Assembly: GCA_009746045.1 (NCBI GenBank)
Contig: RPFO01000176.1
Span: 234,151 to 298,150, forward strand
Direction of reading: 5' to 3'
Length of the DNA: 64,000 bases
Origin: Mesostigma viride
Lineage: Eukaryota; Streptophyta; Mesostigmatophyceae; Mesostigmatales; Mesostigmataceae
Positions 10,614 to 22,337 of this stretch are shown here, in pieces. Every line of letters begins with the position of its first letter. Position 1 is the stretch's first letter. The translations under genes and the position numbers were made by a program. The notes beneath the pieces were generated by a model. It was not told the DNA's origin, made no database searches, and saw nothing but the letters and a program-made list of their open reading frames with translations.

Positions 10614-12197
10614 TCGGTTTTCTCTGAATATAGTTTAATTAACGCATGCGGGAAAGATAGGGCCGCTATGCCTTGGCCTGGATGTGGAAGGCTGTCTGCG
10701 ACATGGGCTGACTAATTCGATCTGTACAAAGGGTTTCCTGTTCGCCCGAATTTTCCTTGGATGACCCGGTTGTTTATAAGGGTTGGTGGCTGTTAATTAG
10801 TGGTCCGAGAAAATTAATTGTAGGGTTTATACGACTTGCTTGCAAAGATTCGTGTTTGGTTGCACCAGCTGATCGAGGTTAGGTGGGGACCTGTAGGGTC
10901 GGCTGGTTGCTTAACGAATCTTTGGCTGATTTGGGTTCTTTGGTGAGTCGTGATTAATTATTGTATAGTGGATTCGGACCGGCCCAAGGGGTCGATGGGC
11001 GAGTTTTATGTTTGTCAGTCTTGGGAACCTTGTACAACTACCTGTACGGTTAACGCACTAGCCTGGGGGTGCGTGGCCACGTTGTTTGTAGTGGCGGTTT
11101 CAGCACTGTTCAGGCCGGCGTGTGACGCATGCCGGTGTTACTTAATTTAGGATGATGTCAGCTTGTGTGTCGGCGGGCCATGCCTTAAGCAAGCTAGGCA
11201 GGCAATGATCCGCAATTGTTTCTTTCACAATGGCGGCAATGGCCGCCTGTGCGAAATTGCACATTCTAGCGCGGGTTGCATCTGTCTTGTAGCCGAGGCA
11301 GATGGTGGCACAACCGCTAAGTTGTCCGACCAAGCATAGTATAGTTGGCCGTGCAACGGAAAGAAAATTTAAATTTACCCCCATGTCGTTTTTCCCCGGC
11401 TGCGGGTCTTTTTGACATGGGCGAAGGATGGGGCGCTACTTTGGCGGTTTGACCAGCTTCGTCGGAGCTGTTCATAAGTTTCTAAAACAGCTCTAGTGTC
11501 ACATCGCAGGCTTGCCACCTTGCGATGGTGCGTGGGACGTGACCTGGACTCATAAGGTCCTGAACCAGGTTCCTGTCAGCAACGGCCTGTTTTTTTCATA
11601 AATTATTTTTTTGTGGCGGCAGGTGGGTTGTCCAGCTGCCCTTGCCGAGGAGGGGTAGTTGGGGACAATAGGAGCCGCGCGAGAGTTGCGATCCGAAGCT
11701 AGAAGTTTCCCTATTGCGAGACTCGAGTTGGGGAGGGCGTCTTAGGGAGGGAGGCCAGGCTACGCCAGACCTTTGTCGTTCCTTTTTTCATCTCAGCACC
11801 TGCTGCGCGGCTCAATCAATTATGGTGTCGTAAAACCTCTTTCATTTTTTGATAATTCCGGAATTGCGAAATGCCGGCTCTTTTGGGGGGCTTGCTTTTG
11901 GGGTGGTCACCGGCTTGTGTCGCATTGTAACCAGCGGGCCCCTGCGGGGGTTAATTTAGCCTAGCGCGGGCTGGGTCGCCATTTAAGATGTTGCGACACG
12001 CTCTTTCGCGCACGGTGGTCATGAGTTTAATCGGCGCAATGGGGTTGGCGCCAGGGGGGGGTAATTGGGTGGAGGCTTCTTGCTTCCGCGTGCGGATTGA
12101 GAAACCTTAGGCCACTGTTAACTGCTGCATTTGTGGCAGGGCTCCACTTATTGTATCTAATCAAATGCTGGTCTTCTTGGGAGCTCAGTGATCTTAA
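10614..12197 (+). mobile_element. Family A element, copy 2 (full)
   Basis: This 1584-bp copy starts TCGGTTTTCTCTGAATATAG and ends GTGATCTTAA. Its end is fused exactly to the start of copy 3 at 12197/12198. The single TAGGGT at about 10887 shows the site empty that carries the MITE in copy 1. Short frames such as 10950-11150 (66 codons) and the reverse 11142-11384 are partly kept in other copies but lack recognisable domains. Confidence 0.8.
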
Positions 12198-12944
12198 TCG
12201 GTTTTCTCTGAATAGAGTTTAATTAACGCATGCGGGAAAGATACGCCTTGGCCTGCATGTGGAAGGCTGTCTGCGACATGGGCTGACTAATTTGATCTGT
12301 ACAAAGGGTTTCCTGTTCGCCCGAATTTTCCTTGGATGACCCGGTTGTTTATAAGGGTTGGTGGCTATTAATTAGTGGTCCGAGAAAATTAATTGTAGGG
12401 TTTATACGACTTGCTTGCAAAGATTCGTGTTTGGTTGCACCAGTGATCGAGGTTAGGTGGGGACCTGTAGGGTCGGCTGGTTGCTTAACGAATCTTTGGC
12501 TGATTTGGGTTCTTTGGTGAGTCGTGATTAATTATTGTATAGTGGATTCGGACCGGCCCAAGGGGTCGATGGGCGAGTTTTATGTTTGTCAGTCTTGGGA
12601 ACCTTGTACAACTACCTGTACGGTTAACGCACTAGCCTGGGGGTGCGTGGCCACGTTGTTTGTCGTGGCGGTTTCAGCACTGTTCAGGCCGGCGTGTGAC
12701 GCATGCCGGTGTTACTTAATTTAGGATGATGTCAGCTTGTGTGTCGGCGGGCCATGCCTTAAGCAAGCTAGGCAGGCAATGATCCACAATTGTTTCTTTC
12801 CCCTCCCTCCCACCCTGGAGGCTTCTTGCTTCCGCGTGCGGATTGAGAAACCTTAAGGCCACTGTTAACTGCTGCATTTGTGGCAGGGCTCCACTTATTG
12901 TATTCAATCAAATGCTGGTCTTCTTGGGAGCTCAGTGATCTTAA
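12198..12944 (+). mobile_element. Family A element, copy 3 (internal deletion)
   Basis: It has the same 5' and 3' termini as copy 2 but lacks about 840 bp of the interior. The join is at about 12800-12815, next to a CCCTCCCTCCC tract. It follows copy 2 with no intervening base. Confidence 0.85.
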
Positions 12945-12999
12945 TGTGATGTTGACCGCTACGGTACACGCATCTTGGTTTTAGAAAGAACCTGCGAAA

Positions 13000-14060
13000 G
13001 TTATGCTTCTTGCTAGTAACCTCCGTGGGTTTAGGGTGTGGAAACCTGCCCAAGCGGCCCGGTGCGTGGCGGGGCTACTCGCATTGGTGTGGCTGTGCAA
13101 GACTACACCGCACAACCCCATGGGTTGGGCCAGCTGGCGCCCGGTTCAGGTTGCAAGTGCTGGCTCCGGGTTTCGACCGCCGACAGGGAAGTCGAGGCCA
13201 ACCTGAGGCGGCGCCAGTTGTTGGTGGGGACCAATATTCCGCGCTCCACCCTGCCCCGACGTGGTGCGCGGTGGTGGTGTTCCTGGACTGCCCCCCCCCC
13301 ACCGGGGCCTCACGGCCCAGCAGCGGCAAAACACTTGTTTTGCAAGTGGGTCTCGGCCGTGGACGAGAGCGGGAGGGGGCGGAGCCAAACTCGTCCTCAG
13401 CAGAGAAAGCAGGGTCTTAGTAGACTTCACCAATCTTTCATGGTCTGCATGTGCCAGTGAAGGCCAACCAGATGCTGTGTTGATGGGGCTGGTTAGTCCC
13501 CTGCCAAAAGAACCGGTCCACTTGCCTTACCTGGCGGCGCTGGTGTTGGTGGCGTTCCAACAGCACTGTTCCTGTGCGTCAGTGAGGCTCTGAAGCTGCT
13601 GGTGCGGGGCGTGGCTCTCCTGGGCCAACCCTGGCTGGTGCCGGCAAGTGAGCCTGGGGCGCTGCTTGCTGCACGTCCTCGTGGGACTCGGAATGTTTGG
13701 CCATGCCTCCCTAACCCTGGGCCGGTAAACCACGTTATGCCACAGCTAGGCAGTGACGCCGCACTTCGGCCATTCACAGGATGGTGGGACACACTCAGGA
13801 AGTCGGGACCGTGCTGAGTTTAGCGTCCCACCTAGATGAGTTTGAAAAATGGGATGTCCCACCGAGGAGTTTGTCCCACCATGTCCTCCGAAGCGCTCGA
13901 GGCATGACAGGAAGTCACCGGCAGTGAGGGGGCTGTCTTTGGTGGCCTTACCTACAGCCAGGCCTGCCGCTAGGGCTCCTTTGCCTCGACCCCCAGCCAG
14001 GGCACCCAGTCAACCCAGCAATTGCTTGCCCGGCCTTGCGGACGCCACATACGATGCCCT
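13000..14060 (+). pseudogene. DIRS-like tyrosine recombinase fragment
   Basis: Frames in this block resemble the recombinase part of the DIRS-like elements elsewhere in the window. PYLAALVLVAFQQHC at about 13525-13570 is followed in another frame by LCVSEALKLL, the box that normally holds the first catalytic arginine, here Cys. GGLTYSQAC near 13940-13975 matches RGLTYSQAR of the copy at 37895-39985. The His-x-x-Arg box and the catalytic Tyr were not found. Frames change at least twice, so this is a decayed fragment. DIRS elements are retrotransposons that integrate with a tyrosine recombinase. The assignment rests on short motif matches. Confidence 0.5.
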
Positions 14061-14734
14061 TCAGGGCGTCGCAGTGGTGCGCATACAGTTGCGTGAGCGG
14101 TGACACGGGGCCCACTCAGTGCATCCTATGTGTGCTTGCACTGCTATCTGGTCGTCCGCACTCTCAACCCGTTGCCTGCATGGGAAACTGCACAATGGCA
14201 CTGTCCCCTACACAGGCACCTTTCATAACCAAGTTTTCTGCATGACTGCTGAGTACTGTTTCGTGCTATTTCGCCATTACCAGGGATGAGTTGCAGGAGG
14301 GCAGGATTTTCTAAGTGGCCCATCCTGGGTTGAGGAGCATGACTGGAAATGGATTGCGAGTTATTTGTGATTGATATGAGGTGTCTGACGTGTAACCTTA
14401 TGCCGACCTAAATGAAGCGTAGGATTTGGTGAGCTAACCCTCGTGTCACTTTTTCCTACATACTGGCGTCATGGAGCCAGGCTAAGTATAGACAGGTTTT
14501 TTAAGGTCTTGGTGTAGTAAACCTTTGTCTGAGGCAGGTCACCCCCGAACCCCCTCGCTAAGGAGACTTTTTATTTGGGGTAAATGAATCGAATTCCGGT
14601 TCAGCGACTGGTCAATAATCATGTCTCGCCTATGACGCAACACTCAGGGACCAGCCAGTTACTGGTCGCAAGGAAGAGAATCAAAGAATTTGCCGCTCAA
14701 GAAGCATTGATGCAGTAGCGGCAAAGGCTGGCGG
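14061..14734. other. Nothing recognised
   Basis: No repeat family, structured RNA or convincing frame was found here. Confidence 0.4.
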
Positions 14735-15290
14735 CGTTAGCAGGCGGCCATTGATTTGCAACCACCCATGTCCGAGCCTGATGGTGGTCGCATAGGTAGG
14801 TCGCATAAACAAATACACGGAGCCGTTTTGTTGAATGGAAGTTGAAGAAGACCTCCTTGGATTGATGACGACACTGGAGTTCGCCAGCTGGACAACAGAT
14901 GTGCCACGAATTGGTCAGTGGCGGTTCGACCAGTCGACCCCTTAGGTAGCAGCAATGGCCTCCTTGACATCAATGGATTGGTGGAACATGCCGCTTTTGC
15001 AAAGCCGCCGTAATAAGCTTGCTTTTGAAGCCCCCATCTCCTAGTAGTCCTCCTCCAACGTGCCCTTCAGATACCAGTCCCACCTCCCCGTTATGGCGGG
15101 TATGTTGTAAGCATGGAGGCCCATCAGAAAGTTCACTTGTAACCTGCGAGCCATGCGAAAGATCCCTGTAAGTGACCACCAGCGGTGCAGCTGCTGCAGT
15201 GTCCATTGCCACGGTCCTCGCAGCTGTCCCCAAAAATCTCATGGCTTCGGCTGGCCATGTGTATCTAAGCAATTGCCCGAGCATAGCTAC
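14735..15290 (-). pseudogene. DIRS-like RNase H fragment
   Basis: On the minus strand the frame reads a DVKEAIAAT-like stretch followed by GVDWS near 14930-14980. This parallels NVKEAIAAMQGVDWS in the copy at 37895-39985, where it lies in the RNase H-like domain. Several stops interrupt it. The remainder of the block was not matched. Confidence 0.35.
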
Positions 15291-17280
15291 CCAGGATTGC
15301 AGCGCTTGTGCACTATGTTTACAGGAAACGATCGAAAGTAACCTTCATAATATCTATTGCATGTGCTGTGGGCATGCTGCATCTCTTGGTTGAAGCCTAC
15401 ATAGCATATAGATTGCTTGTAGCTTGGCCGTGCATGATGCAGAGCGCCGGGTCTCAATCGTCCTGATACAGCATCGTGGGCGGTGGCGCTGTCTGTCTTT
15501 GGTCCAACACTACGTGGGGGTCCATCGTGCGCTTCTTGTGGACGCCCCCCTCCGCCGTGTGGGTGTTGGCCAGGGAGTGGGACCCAGAACACCACCTGCT
15601 TTGAGAAGCCACCACCTGGGACTGTTTTTTCTTGTGTAGCGTAATCCCGGCTGACCCTCTGACAGCCATGTGCATGGCCAGATTGCAGTAGGGGGACAGG
15701 GCCAGGTAGTCGTAACTGGCCCTTGTGCCCAAACTGTACTCATTACCCGCGCTGGAGCGCCCTAGCCCCATTGCCCCTAGGTGGTTGCTCTGACTGGATG
15801 AATGTGTAATAAGGAGCCCTGAGGTTTCTTGTGTGCATAGATAACATCAGCACAATTTGACACAGGTATTTGAGTGGCAGCAGCCTGGATGAATGCACAG
15901 GGATGCCACCTGTGCATATTATCCAAGGGTTTCATGCTATACCAACCTTTTGGGGTACTGAATGCAATGCAACATAATGGAGATTTGATTGGGCCAAAGT
16001 TTTTGCTGGCTTTGTCGGCGGTGGTGTGCAGCGCCTCTCATGCTACCAGATCAGAATAGATCTAGGAAATGGCACGGACGACACCAACAAAGAAAGGAAA
16101 AGCTGAGCCAACGCTGCACCCTCTTCAGCGCAGTACGTAAAGCAGCGAGGTCATACTGTAGGTGGCTTGTCCATATTCACAGAAAGCAGTGCAGCGGGGA
16201 ATGCCTCAGTTGCTGGAGCTTCCAGCTGGAGTGCTGAGGACCAACAGAAGGCAAAAGTCAAGAGGGTTGAGCATGTGTGGATGACAATTAGTAGTCCCCG
16301 ACCAAGTCCCCTTCTGGCAAAAACAATAAAAGTTCATTTGCTAGAAACAGGGAGGTGCCCTGTGCAATGACCAAGTCTGACATGGGCAATGTCTAACACC
16401 TATTAATTAATGAATAGACACGTGACTGCGTCTAACACCTATGCCTAGGCTTAAACTTCTCCTTGGGAACAAACTATCGGTGCTAAAGCTCGTTACCTTC
16501 CTCTGCGCCCAAGCGCGGCATGGTGGCTTATTATTGCAATGGTTGAGACACGGCGTTTCAACCAACACTCATATACTGTATCATATAGTAGTATACGATA
16601 GTAGTACTACACTCCGTCAGTTTGTATACATTTGTTTAGGATCCCAAAAAGACGGAGTTCGTTCATGAGTGCTGCCATCGGCATGAAGATCGGCTTGTCC
16701 AGGTCAGACTGCCAGGTGGTCTGCCCGGACATGGCGCTCATATGTAATTGCGGCAGATCATGTATCCTTGCGCTCACCCATGCCGTGACGGATGTGTTGT
16801 TCGCCGCATCCGAGCCAACTTTCTTGCAGCCCAGGCGGTCTGTATGTACCCAGGGCTGTCAACCGGAGACCCAGCAGCGCTGCTGCCTGCCTGTAGTTGT
16901 TCGTGGTATTGGCTAGTTCTGCTTACCATTACTACTTTGACCAGTGGTTATTTGAGGCAAGCACAATGGCCATACTAATTGACCAAACCTGTTGCACGCA
17001 TGCAATACCATGGCACACGGTCGGCTGCAGGGCGACAAACTTGCTCCAATTTCATAGCTTCATGCCATTGCGTCACGAGAGCCTAGCGGCCTAGCGGTTG
17101 CTGGAGTAGCCAACAATGCCATCCACCAATAGAACTGTTGATGAGTCACCAGCAGGCCGAGCGTATCAAAGGCCGCACTCTGTAAATGTAGATTTCTAGA
17201 TGGCATTTGGTCTCTCTAAGAAAGCCCGCACAAAGCTTTGACACATGGGTGTACGATGCCATGCTTGTTCCTGTCCACAG
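15291..17280. other. Mostly unassigned intron-like sequence
   Basis: No known repeat family was recognised except a short sequence at 16401-16431 that is inverted at 18985-19022 (shared AATAGACACGTGACTGCGTC). These may be the ends of one larger element that contains the exons at 17281 and 18443. Frames at 15454-15771 (minus, 105 codons) and others show no family. The last bases form the acceptor of the next LRR exon. Confidence 0.4.
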
Positions 17281-17352
17281 GAATCTCGATGAGAATCCGT
17301 TGAGCGGCACCCTCCCAACCGAGCTGAGCTCTTTGTCACACCTGCAAAGGCT
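17281..17352 (+). CDS. LRR exon 3 (diverged type)
   Basis: A 72-base exon follows CTGTCCACAG and precedes the donor GTACGT. It reads DENPLSGTLPTELSSLSHLQ in the shared phase. It differs from the main exon class in sequence, its donor is GTACGT, and its downstream intron is not the duplicated GTAAGCCTCC type. It therefore represents an older unit of the array. It keeps Asn, Gly, Pro and the Leu spacing. Confidence 0.8.
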
Positions 17353-17779
17353 GTACGTCCTGTTATTCTGCTCGTGGCCCTGATTTGTTTCCCTGTATGA
17401 TGTCATCTTGGGATTGCAGGGTTCATGAGTTGCTCCGTGCGGCAGTGCATGGTCGGTTAATCGTTTCCCAGTTTGACGTCCTTGCCAGCTTGCCCATTAC
17501 AAGAACCATACACTAGCACCATATTTCCATGGTTTGCATGCTTGCCAACTGTTGAAAGGACGGTCATGCCCTCAAGATTTTTGGAAAATTTTAATCATAA
17601 ATGAATCACCTGTAATGTCATCAAAATGGCTGTATTTTAGAGGGGAGACTTGCGCGCATTTAGTGGGCTTAGGGCAAGGACTTGCATCGAGTTTCCCAGA
17701 GCCATCATCCGATCCGTGGCAGGCTACCCCTTCGAGCATTAATAGCCCTTTTGATCCATGCTTCAAGTCGCCTGGGGGG

Positions 17780-18340
17780 GGGGGATGATTGGGCATGCAC
17801 GACCTGCTGAATTGTTTCTTATTCGGTTCCACCTTGCTATTCATTCATGGTGGCCCAGTCCACTAACTTTTTTGTTTCAGTAAAGACTGGTAAATCTCGG
17901 GAGTCACACAGGTGTAATCGGAATTCCTTGAAAATTTTTTGTATAGTGGTACGAGAGAAACCACCGCAGGCGGCTGGAACAACTGCCGGCTTCAAGTCCC
18001 GCTGGCGGCGCGGATGGAAGCCGTTGGACAAGTCATCGAATTATATACCAGTATCGGTACTACGGGAACCTGTGGGCCGGCCGCTGTTGGTCAGGGGCTG
18101 CGCTGCCACCAGTTGTTAGGCTCTAGTGCGGAATGTACGACATTGCTCAAAGTCCGGCAAAGTTACATGCTAGAAGTCTGATGGTCGCCACTTGTCAGTG
18201 ACCATATTTTGTGACAAAAGCGATTCTTGTGGCAAGCCCGGGTGGGCTCTGGAACCAGTAGGAGTAGGATAAAACATTTGTATCTTACAGGGGGGTTGTG
18301 ACGCAAGCGTGAGGGTTCCACCGAGATTGAATAATGGTTG
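17780..18340 (+). repeat. Family D repeat
   Basis: It matches 27241-27660 and 33940-34340, with the blocks AGAGAAACCACCGCAGGCGG and CACTTGTCAGTGACCATA in the same order. Reverse copies lie at 36150-37510 (split) and 60451-60730. No coding role was seen. Confidence 0.7.
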
Positions 18341-18442
18341 CAACAGATAACCCATGCCTTGTTGCCACTTGCGCCGTCACATTGAATGCCTTGTTGCCAC
18401 TTGCGCTGTGAATTCGAATGCCTTGCTGCTTCCTGCCCACAG

Positions 18443-18514
18443 TAGCCTGGACCAGAGCCAGCTGAGCGGCACCATCCCACACGAGCTGGGGTCTTTGGTC
18501 TCCATGCAATACTT
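18443..18514 (+). CDS. LRR exon 4
   Basis: A 72-base exon with acceptor GCCCACAG and donor GTAAGC. It reads SQLSGTIPHELGSLVSMQ. The usual Asn of the LRR core is Ser here (codon AGC in place of AAC), a change that can weaken the asparagine ladder of the solenoid. The rest is intact. The downstream intron is class X. Confidence 0.8.
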
Positions 18515-19064
18515 GTAAGCCTCCTTGAGCATTGCTCTTGTCAGCCCCGTGCATCCACGCCAAGCACACGCAAGCACAGATATCGTGAGAAGCCTTGTGA
18601 TACACTCTCGTGCTGCATGGGTGACCCACAGCGGCTGAGGCGAAGGACATGGCGTACTGCGTGGCACTCTTGCATGTCAGTTGAGAAACTTAGTTCGCGA
18701 CCCAGCATGTCTCGTTACACCCGTGAGCCATTGGCAAGCTGTGCTACTGTTTTCCGTCGAAATGTGACCTAGGCTAGAATTGCGTTGTGGCGTACCGTGG
18801 GTAGTCCTCATGTCTGCCCCCTATGGTACGTTCGGTTGGGGCTCCAAATTGTTTTTTCGACCAGTTTTATGGCATTGCAGAAAGCTTTCTCCCAGTTTCG
18901 CTGCAGCTTGGGCAACCTTTGGATCAGAATAACCTTACTAGACTAGACTCATCTTCTACTGTTCCCCTCCCACTTATGCTCACGTGACGCAGTCACGTGT
19001 CTATTAATTAATTAATTAATTCATACTAGACTCATCTTCAGTAGAGCTACTGTACTAGATGGGT
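18515..19064 (+). repeat. Class X intron copy and spacer
   Basis: Bases to about 18880 match the introns after the exons at 6362 and 26807. A TTAA-type simple repeat lies at about 19004-19022. Confidence 0.6.
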
Positions 19065-19285
19065 CCCCAGCTCATTTCCTATTAGCACGCCCTTCAACGA
19101 TGTAGTAGTGTACAACAGTACATGGTTTGAGGGCGTGCCTAACATTAGCACGTTGCCAAACGGGAACGCGGCAACAGGGAGTACAAAAGAAGGGAAGAGG
19201 CTGGCAGGGAATAATGCCCTCCCCCCTTCTAATTACCCGGAACTGACGGTGCCATTCATGATGCCTGAAAGCCTGGTGGCGGCGA
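19065..19285 (+). repeat. Family J repeat
   Basis: The block with ACATGGTTTG(A/G)GGGCGTGCC and AATAATGCCCTCCCCCC recurs at 40020-40200 and 44410-44590, and in shorter form at 41970-42080 and 44790-44900. Confidence 0.65.
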
Positions 19286-19289
19286 GGTG

Positions 19290-19770
19290 GCCTTGCCAGG
19301 CAGCATAGGGTGCACATCAACGTCAAGGAGACAGGGGTGGCCTGGACATGGCCTGCAGTTCACTCACAGCCTGTCCGCGGCTGGCATGGTCGTCTCCAGC
19401 GCGATACTTGGCCGCATGGTCAGCAGGCGGTCGTCCTGTTACCGGCTCAATCAGGTCGGCCGCGGGTTGCGTGCTTCACCATTGCCGCGGACACCCTGCC
19501 GGTCCCACTGTGAGTGCGTACTTCCAGCAACCGCGCGGATGGGGCCGGTCGACACAAGGTGCCCTTCGCCGGTGGCTGGCTGCGCAGCCTCACCACTTGA
19601 CGGTGACGTGGAGTCCAAACCTTTCCCCCACGGCTTGGCATTTCACCGGCTACATAATGGAGGCCATCGTGAACCCACGGTTTACATTGCCCCGGTATCA
19701 TCGCGCAGTCGCTGCGTTTCTGGCCTGGCTTCCCCCGGGCTGGAGCAGTTCTTCTCTCTTAACCTTGACA
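19290..19770 (+). pseudogene. DIRS-like RNase H fragment
   Basis: The start reads HINVKET, the conserved Glu-containing box also seen as HINEKE in the element at 29642-30613. Further on, MEAIVNPRFTLPRYHRAVAA in one frame parallels MEGTVNHVSTLPAYWRAAAA of the copy near 38850. The frame shifts between these blocks, so it is a decayed piece without a recombinase domain. Confidence 0.5.
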
Positions 19771-20935
19771 GCAATCTAGGACCATCAGCCTGAAATATTT
19801 GGCAACATCCCTTCTTCAGTCTCAGCTCATGTGTTCTTTTACTTGGTAGTATCTGAAAAATACATGTTGAAGATGCAAGCTAGACATTGACGAATAAAAG
19901 ATGCGGATGGTGTTGGGTGGGTTATCAACATATATACTAAAATTTGTAAAACGCAGCCTTGGCACAATTTTAGCTAACACTCTTTTGAACGGCTTTCGGC
20001 TCCAGCCACTCAGCGGCGCGACTTAGAGTCCGCTTGACGAATCAGCTGCGCGAAATTTCGTTGCCACCAATCACGAAAAGGTCAAACCACGGCGTCCATA
20101 TTATGAGGGTTTTTGTGCGTTACATCCAGATGAGCCATTTGGCAGAGGTCCGTATGCCCAGATGGCTCCTACTAGAAAACTCTGCGATTTCCTGTGTTCG
20201 CGAGCTCCAGATATAACCGTCGCAAACTTTTGGGCTGTTGGACCAAACTTTATCCTGAGGAACCAGTTACAAACGCGCAGGAAGCTCACACGTGGATTTT
20301 CCTCTGCTCCACCGCCTGTAAGCGATTTTTCCCTGCTGTCTGCGGGGTTGGCGAGGTCACTCATCCCCGCGCGCATCGCGCTCCCGTGCAGGGGTAGCAG
20401 TCAATCTGGAGCTTGAACTCCGCAAGTAGTTCGCGAGCTCCGTCCACTGCGCGGTTGCGCAGTTTGTCCCTTTGTAGGAATGTACATATTGTAGAACTTC
20501 GCTTTAAGTTGCTTACGTAGACTTCAGGCGCCAAGGCACAGCTCATCACATGACTGCTCGAGGCGTGCCGGGTTCGAGCCTTCATAGAGCCCCCCCATTG
20601 CGTTACGGATTTTTTTCCTTCACCCTTTTGCCAAACTCCATGAATCTTGTGGTCGAAACTCTAAAGCTAGCGCGCGCTCCTTGGCGGGACTAGCGCCACT
20701 TGGCACTCGACGGAGGTACGTGGTGACTCACATCTCCCTAGCCGGGGCTCCCTGGCCGGGGACCGGCCACAAAAAGTACAAGCTCTAATGTCGCGGGCGA
20801 AGCCCGCAAAACTTGTATGTACTTGAAACTTTGCATTGTCCAGCCACATTGTTGCGTAAGGCTACAATGTCTTGGTCACCAATGTGCAATCTGTCCCATG
20901 AGACGGCGTACCCGACGATGGAGGAGCCTGCCTGC
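19771..20935 (+). repeat. Family I repeat interrupted by an 885-bp insert
   Basis: Bases 19771-19925 and 20812-20935 are contiguous in the inverted copy at 3120-3410, so 19925-20812 is an insertion. The insert has no clear terminal inverted repeat, and the flanks share only TAT. A tRNA-like box B (GGTTCGAGCC) occurs at 20569, but no tRNA fold was found. Confidence 0.6.
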
Positions 20936-20943
20936 CTGCATGG

Positions 20944-21326
20944 ATTGTGGGCCAACCGTTTGTGGCTATGCGCTGCTATTTTAAGCTGTGAAGTAACCCC
21001 ATGGCCGAGAGTTAGAGAATCAGTGCTACTGCTGGTGGAGTAGTCGTTGCGACAGGATGGATGCTTTGCACATTGGCACGCTCCCCGCTAGCTCCCACTT
21101 TCATTGATTAGTGGTATAATATAAAATTAGACGCAGGTCGGCACACCTCGCTGGATTCCTGCCAACTCAACACAGGATACACAATCGTCTCATCACGTGC
21201 ACTCACTTCAGCCTACTCTTGTGTCACAGCAAGACATAACTGCAACTACTGCGAGACACTTTGACTGTGCTGAACTGGCCCTTCTTTAGGGTAACAGACA
21301 ACTGCACGTGCGGACAACACTATCGT
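20944..21326 (+). repeat. Family H repeat, direct copy
   Basis: It pairs with 1-385 as a long inverted repeat. It includes a (CT)GCTGGTGGAGTAGTCGTTG stretch and ends at CAACACTATCGT, which is the exact start of the window in reverse. Confidence 0.8.
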
Positions 21327-21650
21327 ACCAAATGTTTTACATTACAAAGGTCCTGGAGCCATTCACGCAATGGCTTGTACCTTCTGGAACTTGGAGCGCA
21401 CTGGTTGGGCCCTGAACACGGTACAAGGAGCCTTAGCAACACAAGCCCATGACTCCATGAGCAAGGCTCGTCACAATTCCGCAAGATACACTAGATCTGC
21501 GAAGAGCCAATTATAGCACAGCTGCTCAGGTATAGGGCGCAACATGGCTTCCCTTACACACACAGGACATTTCCTACCCCTGTAGTGAACAGAAAAATTG
21601 TATCCCTGTCCATTTTCCTTTCAGCAATAGTCTTCTTAGATCCCCGCAAG

Positions 21651-22337
21651 TGTAACGTCCCAGGATTTTACCCTCTAACCTGAGCTACGTCGCGAAAGAT
21701 CAACTGTGCCGGTATTAGGAAGAATCAAGGCGGCCTAATGCAGATTGCGCTTCACGACTGGGGTCGTGAGATATCTGGCACTGTGACTTGATGCCAAGCT
21801 ATTTAATACACACTTATAATGGCTAGCAAGACCAATTACAAATGGATAGCTGCCCCAGGTTCAATGTGTAGGCTTCATCGCACTTTACATTCATCGAACC
21901 AGAGGGACGAGACTCTCGTCCTCGGACCAATTTCACCTAGGTCTGCCACCAAGCTGGCAGGTTGGCGCCGACATGGCGCCGACCTTCCAGAGGCCTGAAA
22001 CAGTCCACACAAGATTCTGCCTGACGACTCGGGCCTACATCGACCCTATACAGAATCCACGCATGACCACCAAATCTCAACCAGCCATAAAGTGCACAGC
22101 GCGGCGCGACTGTACCGGCCCCTAGAAGATCTCGTACTTCGACCTAGGCCCAAAATAATTAGTCCGAATCACACAAACTATTATAATTCCATACAAAATT
22201 AAAGTCCTGACCAAAGGACAAAATCCCAAAAAGTCCCGAAATGAGTCCCAAAGTCCTGCCGACTACTACTATGAACACAAGCCAAATACACAATTTATTT
22301 CATTGTTACGCCCTCTTCCAAGGTCCGGGATGCAACA
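21651..22337 (+). mobile_element. Probable solo LTR, TSD GCAAG
   Basis: The 687-bp block begins TGTAACGTCCCAGG and ends GGATGCAACA, the TG...CA termini of LTRs, and is flanked by GCAAG at 21646-21650 and 22338-22342. TGTAACG-type starts are common in plant and algal Ty3/gypsy LTRs. No second LTR, primer-binding site or pol frame lies nearby, so this would be the product of LTR-LTR recombination. An LTR this long without a partner needs comparison with other copies. Confidence 0.6.

Noticed and set aside
16395..19025. Inverted 20-bp sequences as ends of one transposon
   Set aside because: The match is short, embedded in TTAA-rich sequence, no target duplication was found, and the interval contains two LRR exons.
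20510..20585. Possible tRNA with box B GGTTCGAGCC
   Set aside because: No matching box A, and no acceptor, D or T stem could be paired at tRNA spacing.
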